Origin: Nostoc piscinale CENA21
GTDB taxonomy: Bacteria > Cyanobacteriota > Cyanobacteriia > Cyanobacteriales > Nostocaceae
Length of the DNA stretch: 64,000 bases
Reading direction: 5' to 3'
NCBI RefSeq assembly: GCF_001298445.1
Contig: NZ_CP012036.1
Coordinates: 5,549,690-5,613,689, forward strand
A program made the position numbers and the translations under genes. Of the stretch, positions 9,281 through 18,626 are shown in pieces (positions within the stretch are counted from its first letter, which is position 1; the number at the start of each line of letters is the position of its first letter). A model generated the notes under the pieces. The model was given only the letters and a program-made list of their open reading frames with translations. It was not told where the DNA came from and ran no database searches.

Positions 9281-10091
9281 ATGGAAATAAACAGTTTAAT
9301 AATTCAAATAGCGCCTTATGTCAATTATTGCGCTCAGAGCATGGTACATTCAAGATTACGAACCGATTTCACAATTGGAAAAAACGCCCAGCAGACATTC
9401 GTCTCAGTAAAAAAAAGTCTGCTGCGTTCTGCCTTGCGAGCAGACTTTTTAGAAGATAGTGATGACGTGAAAAAATCTGTGTGGTTTGAGCGTTATTTAG
9501 AAGGGGAAAATATAGAATTTTATATCGAAGGTAGTGGTGGTTATTGTGTAGCTAATATTGACTTGATTAGTCATGAAATTTATTTCACCAAACAAGCATT
9601 ATTAGCGCAATTAGACCCAACCATTTTTTTTCTGTTACCAAACTGAGTATAGTGCAGCCAGCGAAGCCTTGCGCGAGGGATTGCAAAAAAGCTTGGAAAT
9701 TTTGAATATGCGATCGCGTCTGCCTTTAACATTAGTAGAATCTTATAGACCGAGTGATGGAATTCTGCGCTTAAATAAAGCAATGATGCGAAAAATCCGC
9801 AAGAGTTTGTTGTTTATAGCCGACACTACAGCCATTACCAGCATTGACAGCCAAGAAAGTCAGCAATTAATTCCTAGTCCTAATGTTTGCGTAGAAATTG
9901 GCTATGCAATTCAAAGTAAACGCTCCGAACAAATTTTGTTAGCACACATGCAGCGCCCAGAGTTAGAAGGTAAAATTCCTTTTGACTTACCTACACAACA
10001 AATTCTGCAATTCAAAAATAGTACCGAACTCAATAAAATTATCATCAAAGCCTTAGAAGTTCAGTTAGCAAGGTTTAAGTTATTTTACTAA
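9281..10091 (+). pseudogene. TIR-like/nucleotide-binding domain protein, interrupted by +1 frameshift
   Basis: The first frame (ATG 9281) ends at LDPTIFF; the second contains the C-terminal half. Removing one T from the eight-T run at 9624-9631 joins them as TIFFCYQTEYSAASEALR, giving about 269 residues. The C-terminal domain (about 115-265) resembles predicted nucleotide-binding TIR-like folds: a first strand TIFFCYQTEYS, then KIRKSLLFIADTT, the signature SPNVCVEIGYAI, and KIPFDL. The PNVxxEIGYA motif, with a central Glu, recalls TIR-like and deoxyribosyltransferase-like enzymes that act on NAD or nucleotides. The N-terminal 110 residues (VSVKKSLLRSALRADFLED) are not recognised. The 3' end overlaps the convergent reductase gene by 17 bp. 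An effector role is inference. Confidence 0.6.
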
Positions 10092-11094
10092 AACGCTCAT
10101 GTGGTTTTAACATAAATGCCATATCAGGGCCAGTCGGCACAATTCCACCAGGGTTAAGCGGGAAAAGATTACCATAATAGTCCTGCTTGACACTTTCTAA
10201 ATCGCAAGTGCCAGCCACACCTGGTAATTGATATAAGTCGCGTAAGTAACCTCCCAAATTGGGATAGTCTTGAATGCGGTGGCGGTTACACTTAAACAAC
10301 CCATAGTACACAATGTCAAAGCGAAACAACGTTGTAAACAAACGAACATCCGCTAAAGTGACGTTGTTGCCACAAAGATATCGACTGGTATTCAATGCTG
10401 CATCAATTTCATCCAGAGTATCAAATAATTGATCACAAGCTTGGTTGTATGCAGCTTGAGTTTGGGCAAAGCCACAGCGATAAACACCATTATTAACATT
10501 TGTGTAAATCTTTTGATTCCACCAGTCAATTTTTTCTTTGAGTTCGGCTGGGTAGAGATTCAGTGTGGGATTTGTCGCCAACTGATTAAATTCTGAGTTC
10601 AGGATGACAATAATTTCCGCACTTTCGTTATTGACAATGGTTTTGGTTTGTTTGTCCCATAAAACTGGAACTGTACAGCGCCCAGTGTAACCAGGTTGGG
10701 CAAGCTGATACAATTGAGCTAGAGTTTGGAAACCTTCATCTTCGCTGGTGAACACCCAACCCCCAGACTCCGCCGAAGGTTCAACTGTTGTGACTGAGAT
10801 CACATCTTCTAATCCTTTGAGCGCCCTGACAACTAGTGTGCGATGCGCCCAAGGGCAACCTAAGCCAACATAAAGTTTATAACGTCCTGCTGCTGGTTGG
10901 TAAATGTTACCTTCAGCTTGACTAACAACACTTCTAAACTGACTGTCGGGACGAATATATTCCCCTGATTTATTGCGGGGGGCGAGTTGGGACATCATAA
11001 TATGCCAAAGAGTCGTCCAGACAAACTTGCCTAAACCAATAATGAGCTTTGGCGGTAGAGATTTACCTTTTTTCTTAATTTTGGTATTAGTCAT
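10075..11094 (-). CDS. Glutathionyl-hydroquinone reductase (Xi-class GST, YqjG/ECM4 family)
   Basis: A complete protein of 339 residues. The thioredoxin-fold domain contains the catalytic motif GCPWAHRTLVVRAL, diagnostic for the Xi class, and RCTVPVLWDK followed by NNESAEII for glutathione binding. The helical C-terminal domain carries LCGNNVTLADVRLFTTLFRF and the conserved tyrosine region DIVYYGLFKCN. The enzyme reduces glutathionyl-hydroquinones to hydroquinones using a second glutathione. The N-terminus is about 10-20 residues longer than many homologues and basic (TKIKKKGK). Its 3' end overlaps that of the convergent TIR-like gene. Confidence 0.9.
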   Translation of the reverse strand: MTNTKIKKKGKSLPPKLIIGLGKFVWTTLWHIMMSQLAPRNKSGEYIRPDSQFRSVVSQAEGNIYQPAAGRYKLYVGLGCPWAHRTLVVRALKGLEDVISVTTVEPSAESGGWVFTSEDEGFQTLAQLYQLAQPGYTGRCTVPVLWDKQTKTIVNNESAEIIVILNSEFNQLATNPTLNLYPAELKEKIDWWNQKIYTNVNNGVYRCGFAQTQAAYNQACDQLFDTLDEIDAALNTSRYLCGNNVTLADVRLFTTLFRFDIVYYGLFKCNRHRIQDYPNLGGYLRDLYQLPGVAGTCDLESVKQDYYGNLFPLNPGGIVPTGPDMAFMLKPHERFSKIT

Positions 11095-11211
11095 AGTTGA
11101 GTAGAAACCAATGTCTAGGACAAGCTACTAATTGCGTCTACGCATTTATGCTCAATTACAACTCTAACGCTCTTTCTCTTCTCTGTGCCTTTGCGTCTCT
11201 GCGTGAGTTTT

Positions 11212-11803
11212 TTACTCCGCTACACTCAAATCTACCTTATCGTAAATATACCCCAGCAAAACCTGACAAGGAATAGAAAATAAATTTAACAACAGATTTA
11301 CATCTTCATATTCAGAAAATATCCACTTAATTATTATCTGTTTTGTAATACTGCTCAACGTAGATTCTATATTGGTCAATCAGAATATATTCTTGAAAAC
11401 TAGGAATTGTCCGATAAGCAGCAAACTTTTCATCGCGGTCATAACTTTTAGTAGATTTTGATAACATCTCAGCAATCAACACTGGGTTAATTAAAGTATC
11501 TCGTCTTCCTTCTGCATACTCTAGTTTATCTGCGATCGCCATTACATCAGGATACACATACATTCTTTTTTGAGGAATCCAAAGACGTTGCCTGAGCATA
11601 AACACTTGATAAGGCTGGCGTTTCAAAGCCATTAATAAATTAGCACCAAAGTTACCAACAACGGTATTATGTTTTGGTATTTCACTTGCCTGAAGAATAA
11701 TTTGCCCGTCAATATATTCGTGCTTTTCCTCTGAATTAACTTCAAATTCTAAATATTCTTCCGGCGAATAGTAGCGTTTTTCTGGTAACTGCATAACTAC
11801 CAA
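11212..11803 (-). CDS. Uma2 family (DUF820) PD-(D/E)XK-type nuclease, +1 frameshift near the C-terminus
   Basis: Uma2 proteins have a restriction-endonuclease-like fold and are highly multiplied in cyanobacteria; their role is unknown. Motifs: YYSPEEYLEFEVNSEEKHEYIDGQI with its acidic residues, YVYPDVMAI, and LIAEMLSKSTKSYDRDEKFAAYR with an E...K pair. The frame as read stops at 11327 after YKTDNN. One surplus base near 11329 accounts for this: the next frame continues KWIFSEYEDVNLLLN to a stop at 11212, which is how family members normally end, for about 196 residues. Unlike the other frameshifts here, this one is not in a long homopolymer. It is followed by a CTCTGTGCCTTTGCGTCTC-type spacer repeat. 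Confidence 0.78.
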
Positions 11804-11877
11804 AATAATCAGTAATTAACCGCAGATAAACACAAACAATTTATCTGGGTATATTGGTTGTTTTATTTTAAGTTAAC

Positions 11878-12906
11878 TCAACTCAATACTTGCTCGGCTT
11901 CAATAGCATTAATTTGGTCAATAACATTCCAAACTTCTTGTAACATGGGTTCTAAACCAGTACGAGTGACCGCAGAAATCACGAAAACTGGAGCATAAGC
12001 AAGGTGATTTAATTGAGTAGCTAACTCATCTAAATCAACTTCTTCTCTATCAACTGCGTCAATTTTATTCAGTGCTAAAATTTGCGGACGCTCTGCTAAA
12101 CCACGTCCATAAGCTTGCAATTCTTGTTGAATGGTAGTGTAATCTCTGATGACATCATCACTAGTTGCATCAATTAAATGTAATAGTACCCTTGTGCGCT
12201 CAATGTGGCGTAAAAAATCATGTCCCAAACCGGCACCTTGGGCTGCACCTTCAATGAGTCCCGGAATGTCGGCAAAAACTGTACCATCACCCGTGGGTTT
12301 CCGCACGACACCCAAATTTGGTATCAGAGTAGTGAAAGGATAATCAGCAATTTTGGGTCTGGCTGCTGATAATGAGGAAATCAAAGTCGATTTACCAGCA
12401 TTTGGTAAACCAATAATTCCGACTTCTGCTAATAGTTTCAACTCCAAACGGAGAGACTTTTTTTCCCCTTCTAAACCAGGGAGGGCGTATTCTGGGGCGC
12501 GGTTGCGGTTACTTAAAAAATGTTGATTTCCTAGTCCACCTTTACCGCCTTCAGCAATTACTAAAGTTTGTTCTGGTGCAATTAAATCGCCGATGATTTC
12601 ATCCGTTTCCGCATCATAAATCACTGTACCGCAGGGAACTTCGATGATTAAATCTTTCCCAGATGCGCCAGTACGGTTATTAGGGCCGCCTCGACCACCA
12701 TTTTCCGCCTTAAACAGATGGTTATATCTAAAGTCCAGGAGGGTTTGCAGGTTTTCTACAGCCTGAAATATCACAGAACCGCCGCGTCCGCCATTTCCAC
12801 CAGAAGGGCCGCCAGCCGGCACATATTTTTCTCTGCGGAAAGCGACGATACCATCGCCACCTTTACCTGCTTCAACTTCAATTTCTACTTGATCAATGAA
12901 TTGCAT
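11878..12906 (-). CDS. obgE: GTPase ObgE/CgtA
   Basis: A complete protein of 342 residues. The glycine-rich Obg fold (1-158) starts MQFIDQVEIEVEAGKGGDG and includes GGPSGGNGGRGG. The GTPase domain has G1 GLPNAGKSTL, switch region DYPFTTL, G3 DIPGLIEGA and G4 NKID. No C-terminal OCT domain is present, as in other cyanobacterial Obg proteins. Obg is an essential GTPase that binds the 50S ribosomal subunit and links ribosome maturation to stress signalling. It reads as a single gene; divergent spacing separates it from the neighbours. Confidence 0.97.
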   Translation of the reverse strand: MQFIDQVEIEVEAGKGGDGIVAFRREKYVPAGGPSGGNGGRGGSVIFQAVENLQTLLDFRYNHLFKAENGGRGGPNNRTGASGKDLIIEVPCGTVIYDAETDEIIGDLIAPEQTLVIAEGGKGGLGNQHFLSNRNRAPEYALPGLEGEKKSLRLELKLLAEVGIIGLPNAGKSTLISSLSAARPKIADYPFTTLIPNLGVVRKPTGDGTVFADIPGLIEGAAQGAGLGHDFLRHIERTRVLLHLIDATSDDVIRDYTTIQQELQAYGRGLAERPQILALNKIDAVDREEVDLDELATQLNHLAYAPVFVISAVTRTGLEPMLQEVWNVIDQINAIEAEQVLS

Positions 12907-13022
12907 ATTTCTACAGTGCTGAGTTGTGAGTTCTAAATTATAAGTTTTTTAATCAATGCTTTATCTTTATTCTCTACTTTTAACTCAGCGAGAAGTTGCG
13001 TGCGGAGAGAACTTGCGTGCGC

Positions 13023-13077
13023 GGGTTCCCCGCGTTGAGCAAAGTTCGGAGGGTTCCCCCCGTTGAGCAAACTTCGG
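13023..13077. repeat. Tandem pair of 27-bp degenerate repeats
   Basis: Two copies, 13023-13049 and 13051-13077, share GGGTTCCCC.CGTTGAGCAAA.TTCGG with two differences. A related GTTGCGTGCGGAGAGAAC stretch lies just upstream. Such GC-rich units recur between genes in heterocystous cyanobacteria. Confidence 0.7.
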
Positions 13078-13088
13078 TGACTCAGCAC

Positions 13089-13748
13089 TCAAATATATGG
13101 CGTAACATCCTCACCGCAGTCATCTGCCAAATAGGAGAGGGCGCGGAAACGTAAACCAACTAGTTGTTCATAAAGTGGATTAATCTTACACAAAGGTGGG
13201 ATGTGGACAATTTTACGTCCAAATAAGGTGACATCTCGCTCAAACGGACATTGAGAGGGAATCATTTTACATAAAAAGCGGGCAACTCTAGGGTCTTGCA
13301 CATCTAGCCCATCTAGCCAGTCGCGCAGCGAGTCGAGTGGTAAGTGGGGTGGGGCTTTGAGTGAAACTAGCGGGTCTTGAATTTCTAGAGTGTGACGCAG
13401 GGCTTGGATAATATCTTCTGGTAGTTCTAAAACTTGGCAAAATTGATGTAGTACTTGATCTTCGCTAGGAGAATATGTACCATCAGCGATCGCTACCATC
13501 ACTGCTGTACGTAAAAAATTTTCGGCTGCTGGTGTACCCTTACCCAAGGCTGCGGCTAAGTCTTCTGGTGTAATGACTTCTAAAGACTCCCATTTTAGAC
13601 TAGGGACTAATTCTTCTTTGGTTAAACTAGCAATAAACTGCTGTTCATGGTCATCAAAGTTGCCATCCGCCCAAGCAATGGTTAGCAGTCCACGCAACCA
13701 AGCTGCTATTTGTTCGCTACTGTATGGGGATTGTACAACACTAGTCAT
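13089..13748 (-). CDS. TerB-like / Mo-dependent nitrogenase C-terminal domain protein
   Basis: A protein of 219 residues from ATG 13748, chosen because GAGGAG lies seven bases upstream; an in-frame TTG at 13763 is less likely. The N-terminal half is an alpha-helical TerB-like domain (IAWADGNFDDHEQQFI and VAIADGTYSPSEDQVL, two acidic helix repeats). The C-terminal half matches the Mo-nitro_C family (IPSQCPFERDVTLFGRKI, then PPLCKINPLYEQLVGLRFRA). This domain was named from fusions to nitrogenase-related proteins, but most cyanobacterial members are stand-alone and uncharacterised. No nif genes are in the window. Confidence 0.85.
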   Translation of the reverse strand: MTSVVQSPYSSEQIAAWLRGLLTIAWADGNFDDHEQQFIASLTKEELVPSLKWESLEVITPEDLAAALGKGTPAAENFLRTAVMVAIADGTYSPSEDQVLHQFCQVLELPEDIIQALRHTLEIQDPLVSLKAPPHLPLDSLRDWLDGLDVQDPRVARFLCKMIPSQCPFERDVTLFGRKIVHIPPLCKINPLYEQLVGLRFRALSYLADDCGEDVTPYI

Positions 13749-14188
13749 ACATTGACTCCTCAAACTTCTCTCGGTGATTACTAGGCTAACTTGAAGGTAA
13801 CTGATTGCACAGTTAACTCACAGGCTTTTAAGATTTGCTGTTTTGTTAACTACAAGTAAAGTGCGATCGCTTCCTGATCACATTGCAAGTTAAGCTACTC
13901 TTAAAATAATCTTGAGAATCTTTCTATTTAAATTTGTACTAGGATAATTAATCTAGGTGGTGGAGGTACTGACCAATTGTTAACTTGTGACTTTTGAATG
14001 CTGCTCACAGCATACTCAAATATTTGACTTTGACACATTAATTATTGAGAAGAAGTCTCAAATATTTAGAGATTCATACAGAATCACCATCAATAGGTAA
14101 GCAGACACCTACCTCCAACACCGTCAGCAAGGGTTGTTTATCAAAATTCTTAAAGCCAAACACATAATTAGCAATTCAGGTATCAGCT
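13749..14188. other. 440-bp divergent intergenic region with a long-range inverted repeat
   Basis: GGTGGTGGAGGTA (13956-13968) is the reverse complement of TACCTCCAACACC (14110-14122) at 12 of 13 positions. Between them sits a perfect hairpin ATGCTG-CTCA-CAGCAT (14000 region) and two copies of CTCAAATATTT. This could be a structured 5' leader of the gene at 14189; no known riboswitch class is recognised. Confidence 0.4.
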
Positions 14189-15283
14189 ATGTTTTATTTT
14201 GGTATTGAACATGAAGTCGCGTTCTTAAACCAAGAAGGGAAATTTGCCGATTTTACCCACACTAAATTTGCCGATTTTGCTCAAATTGTCGAAAGATTAC
14301 CTACCTACCCCAGTGATTATCCTCAATTGCGTGTAGGTGATGCTGGAATTAAAAAGAAAAGATGGTATATCGAAGGATTTGAAAGATTTGCTGATTCTGA
14401 TCAACCAATAGATTGTTTAGCCAAAGGTATTGAAATTAGAACCACCATACATACCGATATTCAAGGTGCTGTGAATGAACTATCAGAAAGTTTTCGTTTA
14501 CTGCAAGAATTAGCCGTTAGCTTTGGCTATACACCAGTTTTAGCGAGTTTTAACCCTTACAAAACAGTTTTTGAACCCCAACCTCCATTAAACAATTTTG
14601 AAATCAAACAACTACAAGCTTATCCCGACGAGCAAACTGCTAATATTTACATGGTCAGTTACGGGCCAGATTTAAATATTTCTGTAGCAGATATGTCTAC
14701 AGAGAAGTTAATTGATATTGGTCGCAAGCTAACTTATTACAGTCCTTATATTGTCCCTTTTACTTATAGTTCACCTTTTTACAATGGTAGTTTATGGGAA
14801 GGACTATCAGTCAGAACTTTTATTAGAACAGGTAAACGTTCAGCAACACTGGTTTTTGTGGAAAAAAAAGAACAATTAATTCCTAGTGTTCCATCATTAA
14901 CTAAAGTCGCCCGTATTCCCGCAGAAATTGGGCGTATTGAATTTAAAGCTTTTGATAGTTGTGATGAATTTAATCTTTATGCAGCATTATTAGCATTATT
15001 AAAAGGTTTGATATTAGATGAAACTTTACAGGGGAGATTAACTGTACCCGATACTGCTTTGCACCAGCTTTCTGCTAAATCAGGTTTTGATAATGAAGAA
15101 ATTTTTGCTAATGCCAAAAAAGTTTTACAAGCCTCTGAGTTGGCTTTGAATGATGACCCAGATGTTAAGTTGCTCACACCATTAAAAATAATACTAGAGC
15201 AGCGAAAAAGTAAATCTCATGAATTAATTGAGAAGTTTCAAAATTTAGGTTCGATAGAAGAAGTGCTACGACAAACTTATTAA
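14189..15283 (+). CDS. Glutamate-cysteine ligase-like (GCS2 / carboxylate-amine ligase) protein
   Basis: A complete protein of 364 residues beginning FYFGIEHEVAFLNQEGKFAD; the GIEHEVAF motif and the later GIEIRTTIH and RIEFKAFDSCDEF fit the GCS2 superfamily active site, where acidic residues bind Mg-ATP. Canonical cyanobacterial GshA has a different N-terminus, so this is probably a paralogous carboxylate-amine ligase forming some gamma-glutamyl or other amide; the substrate is not deducible. The long upstream region contains an inverted repeat that may be regulatory. Confidence 0.7.
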   Translation: MFYFGIEHEVAFLNQEGKFADFTHTKFADFAQIVERLPTYPSDYPQLRVGDAGIKKKRWYIEGFERFADSDQPIDCLAKGIEIRTTIHTDIQGAVNELSESFRLLQELAVSFGYTPVLASFNPYKTVFEPQPPLNNFEIKQLQAYPDEQTANIYMVSYGPDLNISVADMSTEKLIDIGRKLTYYSPYIVPFTYSSPFYNGSLWEGLSVRTFIRTGKRSATLVFVEKKEQLIPSVPSLTKVARIPAEIGRIEFKAFDSCDEFNLYAALLALLKGLILDETLQGRLTVPDTALHQLSAKSGFDNEEIFANAKKVLQASELALNDDPDVKLLTPLKIILEQRKSKSHELIEKFQNLGSIEEVLRQTY

Positions 15284-15372
15284 GATGGAAAAATTAGCAA
15301 ATAGATGATTCTGATTTGATGAATACGCTCAGATACCCGACTTTTTTGTAGAAGCCGAGAATCTAATACTCA

Positions 15373-16218
15373 CTAGGCCAAAGGTGTTAACCAATAAGTA
15401 ATTCCTTGAATTACTTGATTTTTAAAACCCAACTTAGGTAAATCTTCTGCTGATACACCAAGATAAGTCCAGTGTGGTACATCTTTAACTACAGTTTGAA
15501 ACCAGCCATTTTGATTTAAAATTTGTCTTTGCTTTGCATTCGATACACCTAAATCAATTGCTAACCCCCAAAGATGCTGGGATGTTCCGGGTGGTGCAAC
15601 TACGCCTAGAATTGCTGTTTCTTTACCTTCTTTGACTTTTTCTAAAGTTTTATTATTAGCATATTTATGCCAAAATCTTAAATTCGTGGCATAACTACGC
15701 AGACAATCACTTGCACCATAGCCTGATTTGAGAGGGATATTAAACTGTAACCTGGCTTTATTTAAGGCATCGGCGGCTGACTTTTGTAAATAACAATCCC
15801 TGGTATCAACAACTTTTTCTAGTGTTAGTTGTGACTGAAATTCTTTAGTATCTGCTTCGCTATCAAAAATCAATTTTTGCGGTAATTTTACATTACTAGT
15901 TGAATTAATAAATGCTGCCCCATAGGAACGGAGTAAAGTATATTCATAAGTTCCTGGTGCGGGCATTACCTTTAAGTTCTGCACAATGGTAGCCACAAAA
16001 TTTTCTTGTGGGCTTAATGGTTCACTAGTAACAGGTTGCGGTAAGTTGGGTTCTTGGGCATTAGCACTACAACCAGATACTGCTGCAACTAAGCATTGAT
16101 TTGTGGACGGTAAATTATTCAATGATTGATAGCGTTGCAGACTGTTACTAGCCACCAATGCCAAACAAATAAAAATAGCAGTCAATATAAATTTTGCTGG
16201 TTTAATTAGGCGTTTCAT
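15373..16218 (-). CDS. M15 family (VanY-type) D-alanyl-D-alanine carboxypeptidase
   Basis: A protein of 281 residues with an N-terminal membrane anchor or signal (FILTAIFICLALVA, about residues 11-25) and a periplasmic catalytic domain. Zinc and catalytic motifs of the VanY family are present: SQHLWGLAIDLG (SxHxxGxAxD) and PHWTYLG (Glu/His region). Family members trim terminal D-Ala from peptidoglycan stem peptides. It is transcribed toward the GCS-like gene and away from mnmG. Cys residues around position 42-49 (QCLVAAVSGCSAN) could form a disulfide. Confidence 0.86.
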   Translation of the reverse strand: MKRLIKPAKFILTAIFICLALVASNSLQRYQSLNNLPSTNQCLVAAVSGCSANAQEPNLPQPVTSEPLSPQENFVATIVQNLKVMPAPGTYEYTLLRSYGAAFINSTSNVKLPQKLIFDSEADTKEFQSQLTLEKVVDTRDCYLQKSAADALNKARLQFNIPLKSGYGASDCLRSYATNLRFWHKYANNKTLEKVKEGKETAILGVVAPPGTSQHLWGLAIDLGVSNAKQRQILNQNGWFQTVVKDVPHWTYLGVSAEDLPKLGFKNQVIQGITYWLTPLA

Positions 16219-16478
16219 TAATTGCTTAAATTTGTGAATATATTGAATAGCATAGTCTGTACAACTATGGTAAAAATAGTTGCATTGGTAACATATAAGC
16301 TAGATTTAACTAAATTCTTGGGCAGAACTTAGTTAATAATTATAATTTCTAAATTTGAAAATTTCTCTACTACTATATGACTAGTTCTTTTGATAGCTTT
16401 TTTTATTAACAAGGCGCATCCTGGAAAGCACTGGATCAGCTAAAATATCAATGAATCTTAGCTTGCTGTTGTATAAGT

Positions 16479-18401
16479 ATGACCATGCACAATTCTATTG
16501 AATTCCAAGACGCTTATGATGTGATTGTCGTCGGTGCAGGTCACTCCGGTTGCGAAGCCGCCTTGGCCGCTGCCCGTCTTGGTTGTCGGACTCTGCTATT
16601 AACACTGAATTTAGATAAAATTGCTTGGCAACCTTGTAACCCCGCCGTAGGTGGCCCGGCTAAATCGCAGTTAACCCATGAGGTAGATGCTTTGGGTGGG
16701 GAAATTGGCAAAATGGCAGACCGCACATACTTGCAAAAACGCATCCTCAATTCTTCACGGGGGCCTGCGGTCTGGGCATTACGCGCCCAAACAGACAAGC
16801 GGGAATATGCGGCGGTGATGAAAGCCATTGTGGAAAATCAAGAAAATTTGACCATTCGGGAAGGGATGGTGACAGACTTAGTTTTGGGCGCTAACGATGA
16901 AGTGGTTGGTGTCGAAACTTATTTCGGTGTGGCTTTTGAATGTAAAACAGTTATTTTGACCACTGGTACTTTTTTGGGTGGCAAGATTTGGGTTGGTAAC
17001 AAATCAATGGCGGCGGGACGTGCAGGAGAATTTGCTGCTGAAGGTTTGACTGCAACTTTAAATCGTTTGGGTTTTGAAACAGGAAGATTAAAAACTGGGA
17101 CACCGGCACGGGTAGATAAGCGATCGGTGGATTACAGTAAGATGGAACTTCAGCCAGGAGATGCGGAAGTTCGCTGGTTTAGCTTTGACCCAGAAGTGTG
17201 GGTAGAAAGGGAACAAATGCCTTGTCACATGACCCGCACTACTGCCGAAACCCATCGTTTAATCAGAGAAAATTTACACCTATCGCCCGTTTATGGTGGT
17301 TGGGTAGAGGCGAAAGGGCCGCGTTATTGTCCCAGTATTGAAGATAAGATTGTGCGCTTTGTAGATAAGGAAAGCCATCAAATCTTTATTGAACCAGAAG
17401 GAAGAGATATTCCTGAACTATATATTCAAGGTTTTTCTACTGGGTTGCCAGAAACTCTGCAATTGCAAATGTTACGGAGTCTACCAGGGTTGGAAAACTG
17501 TGTGATGCTGCGTCCGGCTTATGCGGTAGAGTATGATTACTTACCTGCGACCCAGTGTTATCCCACCATGATGACGAAGAAAATTGCGGGGTTGTTTTGT
17601 GCTGGTCAAATTAATGGTACAACAGGCTATGAAGAAGCCGCAGCCCAAGGAATTGTGGCAGGAATTAATGCGGCGCGATTTGTACGTGATCAGGAAATGA
17701 TTGTATTTCCGCGTGAGCAAAGTTACATCGGCACGTTACTAGATGATTTGTGTACGAAAGACCTGCGAGAACCTTACCGGATGCTAACCAGTCGGTCTGA
17801 GTATCGTCTATTGTTGCGTTCGGATAATGCAGACCAACGCTTAACGCCTTTGGGACGGGAAATTGGTTTAGTTGACGATCGCCGTTGGGAATTATTCACC
17901 ACTAAACAAGCCCAAATCACAGCAGAGAAAGAAAGACTATACACCACCCGCATTAAAGAACATGATGAAGTAGGGAAAGCGATCGCCTCTGATACCCAAC
18001 AAGCAATCAAAGGTTCCATCACCCTTGCTGACTTACTGCGGCGACCAGGATTTCATTATGTTGACCTGCATAAATACGGCTTGGGTAATTCCAGTCTCAC
18101 CCAGGCGGAGAGAGAAGGCGCAGAAATCGATATCAAGTATTCTGGCTATCTCGCCAGACAACAAAACCAAATTGAACAAACCGCCCGTCAAGCCCACCGC
18201 CAGCTACCTGCGGATTTAGATTATGGCAAAATTGATACTCTTTCTAAAGAGGCACGGGAAAAATTAACTAAGGTAAAACCACTGACTATTGGTCAAGCTG
18301 CCCGTATCGGGGGTGTGAATCCTGCGGATATTAACGCACTGTTAATATATTTGGAATTGCGTAAAACCAAACACCAGACCGACTTTCCGGCATTAACGTA
18401 A
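16479..18401 (+). CDS. mnmG: tRNA uridine-5-carboxymethylaminomethyl(34) synthase subunit MnmG (GidA)
   Basis: A complete protein of 640 residues. The FAD-binding motif VIVVGAGHSGCEAALAAARL is near the N-terminus, and the GidA signatures GPAKSQLTHEVDALGGEIGK, TGTPARVDKRSVDYS and LFCAGQINGTTGYEEAAAQG follow. The C-terminal helical domain that contacts tRNA is complete (QAARIGGVNPADINALLIYL). With MnmE it modifies the wobble uridine of several tRNAs. ATG 16479 or 16485 could be the start (MTMHNSIEF). Confidence 0.97.
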   Translation: MTMHNSIEFQDAYDVIVVGAGHSGCEAALAAARLGCRTLLLTLNLDKIAWQPCNPAVGGPAKSQLTHEVDALGGEIGKMADRTYLQKRILNSSRGPAVWALRAQTDKREYAAVMKAIVENQENLTIREGMVTDLVLGANDEVVGVETYFGVAFECKTVILTTGTFLGGKIWVGNKSMAAGRAGEFAAEGLTATLNRLGFETGRLKTGTPARVDKRSVDYSKMELQPGDAEVRWFSFDPEVWVEREQMPCHMTRTTAETHRLIRENLHLSPVYGGWVEAKGPRYCPSIEDKIVRFVDKESHQIFIEPEGRDIPELYIQGFSTGLPETLQLQMLRSLPGLENCVMLRPAYAVEYDYLPATQCYPTMMTKKIAGLFCAGQINGTTGYEEAAAQGIVAGINAARFVRDQEMIVFPREQSYIGTLLDDLCTKDLREPYRMLTSRSEYRLLLRSDNADQRLTPLGREIGLVDDRRWELFTTKQAQITAEKERLYTTRIKEHDEVGKAIASDTQQAIKGSITLADLLRRPGFHYVDLHKYGLGNSSLTQAEREGAEIDIKYSGYLARQQNQIEQTARQAHRQLPADLDYGKIDTLSKEAREKLTKVKPLTIGQAARIGGVNPADINALLIYLELRKTKHQTDFPALT

Positions 18402-18626
18402 GTTAAAGTTTTAACAAGCGTGAGTATAGTAGAAGGGAGGGGATTGGTATGATTGATGACACGAATTTTTTTGCTGGCATCACCAACTATCTCCAGACTA
18501 CGTTGAATTTAATACCACATAAAAATAAACTCGTCAAGTTTAGGCTGGCAGTTTGATATTTTTGCAAAATCCTGATTTCCAGGCGTTAAGAGCATTACTT
18601 AATCCTGGCAAACAAAACCCAAAATC

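Noticed and set aside
9250..9459. Alternative frame at the 5' end of the TIR-like gene
   Set aside because: The frame from ATG 9281 gives a continuous, more natural protein once the T-run is corrected; the other frame ends in basic low-complexity sequence.
8955..10091. Retron
   Set aside because: There is an RNA candidate and a possible nucleotide-acting effector, but no reverse transcriptase gene within reach.
13089..13748. Nitrogenase gene cluster
   Set aside because: Only the Mo-nitro_C domain is present; no nifHDK or assembly genes occur in the window.
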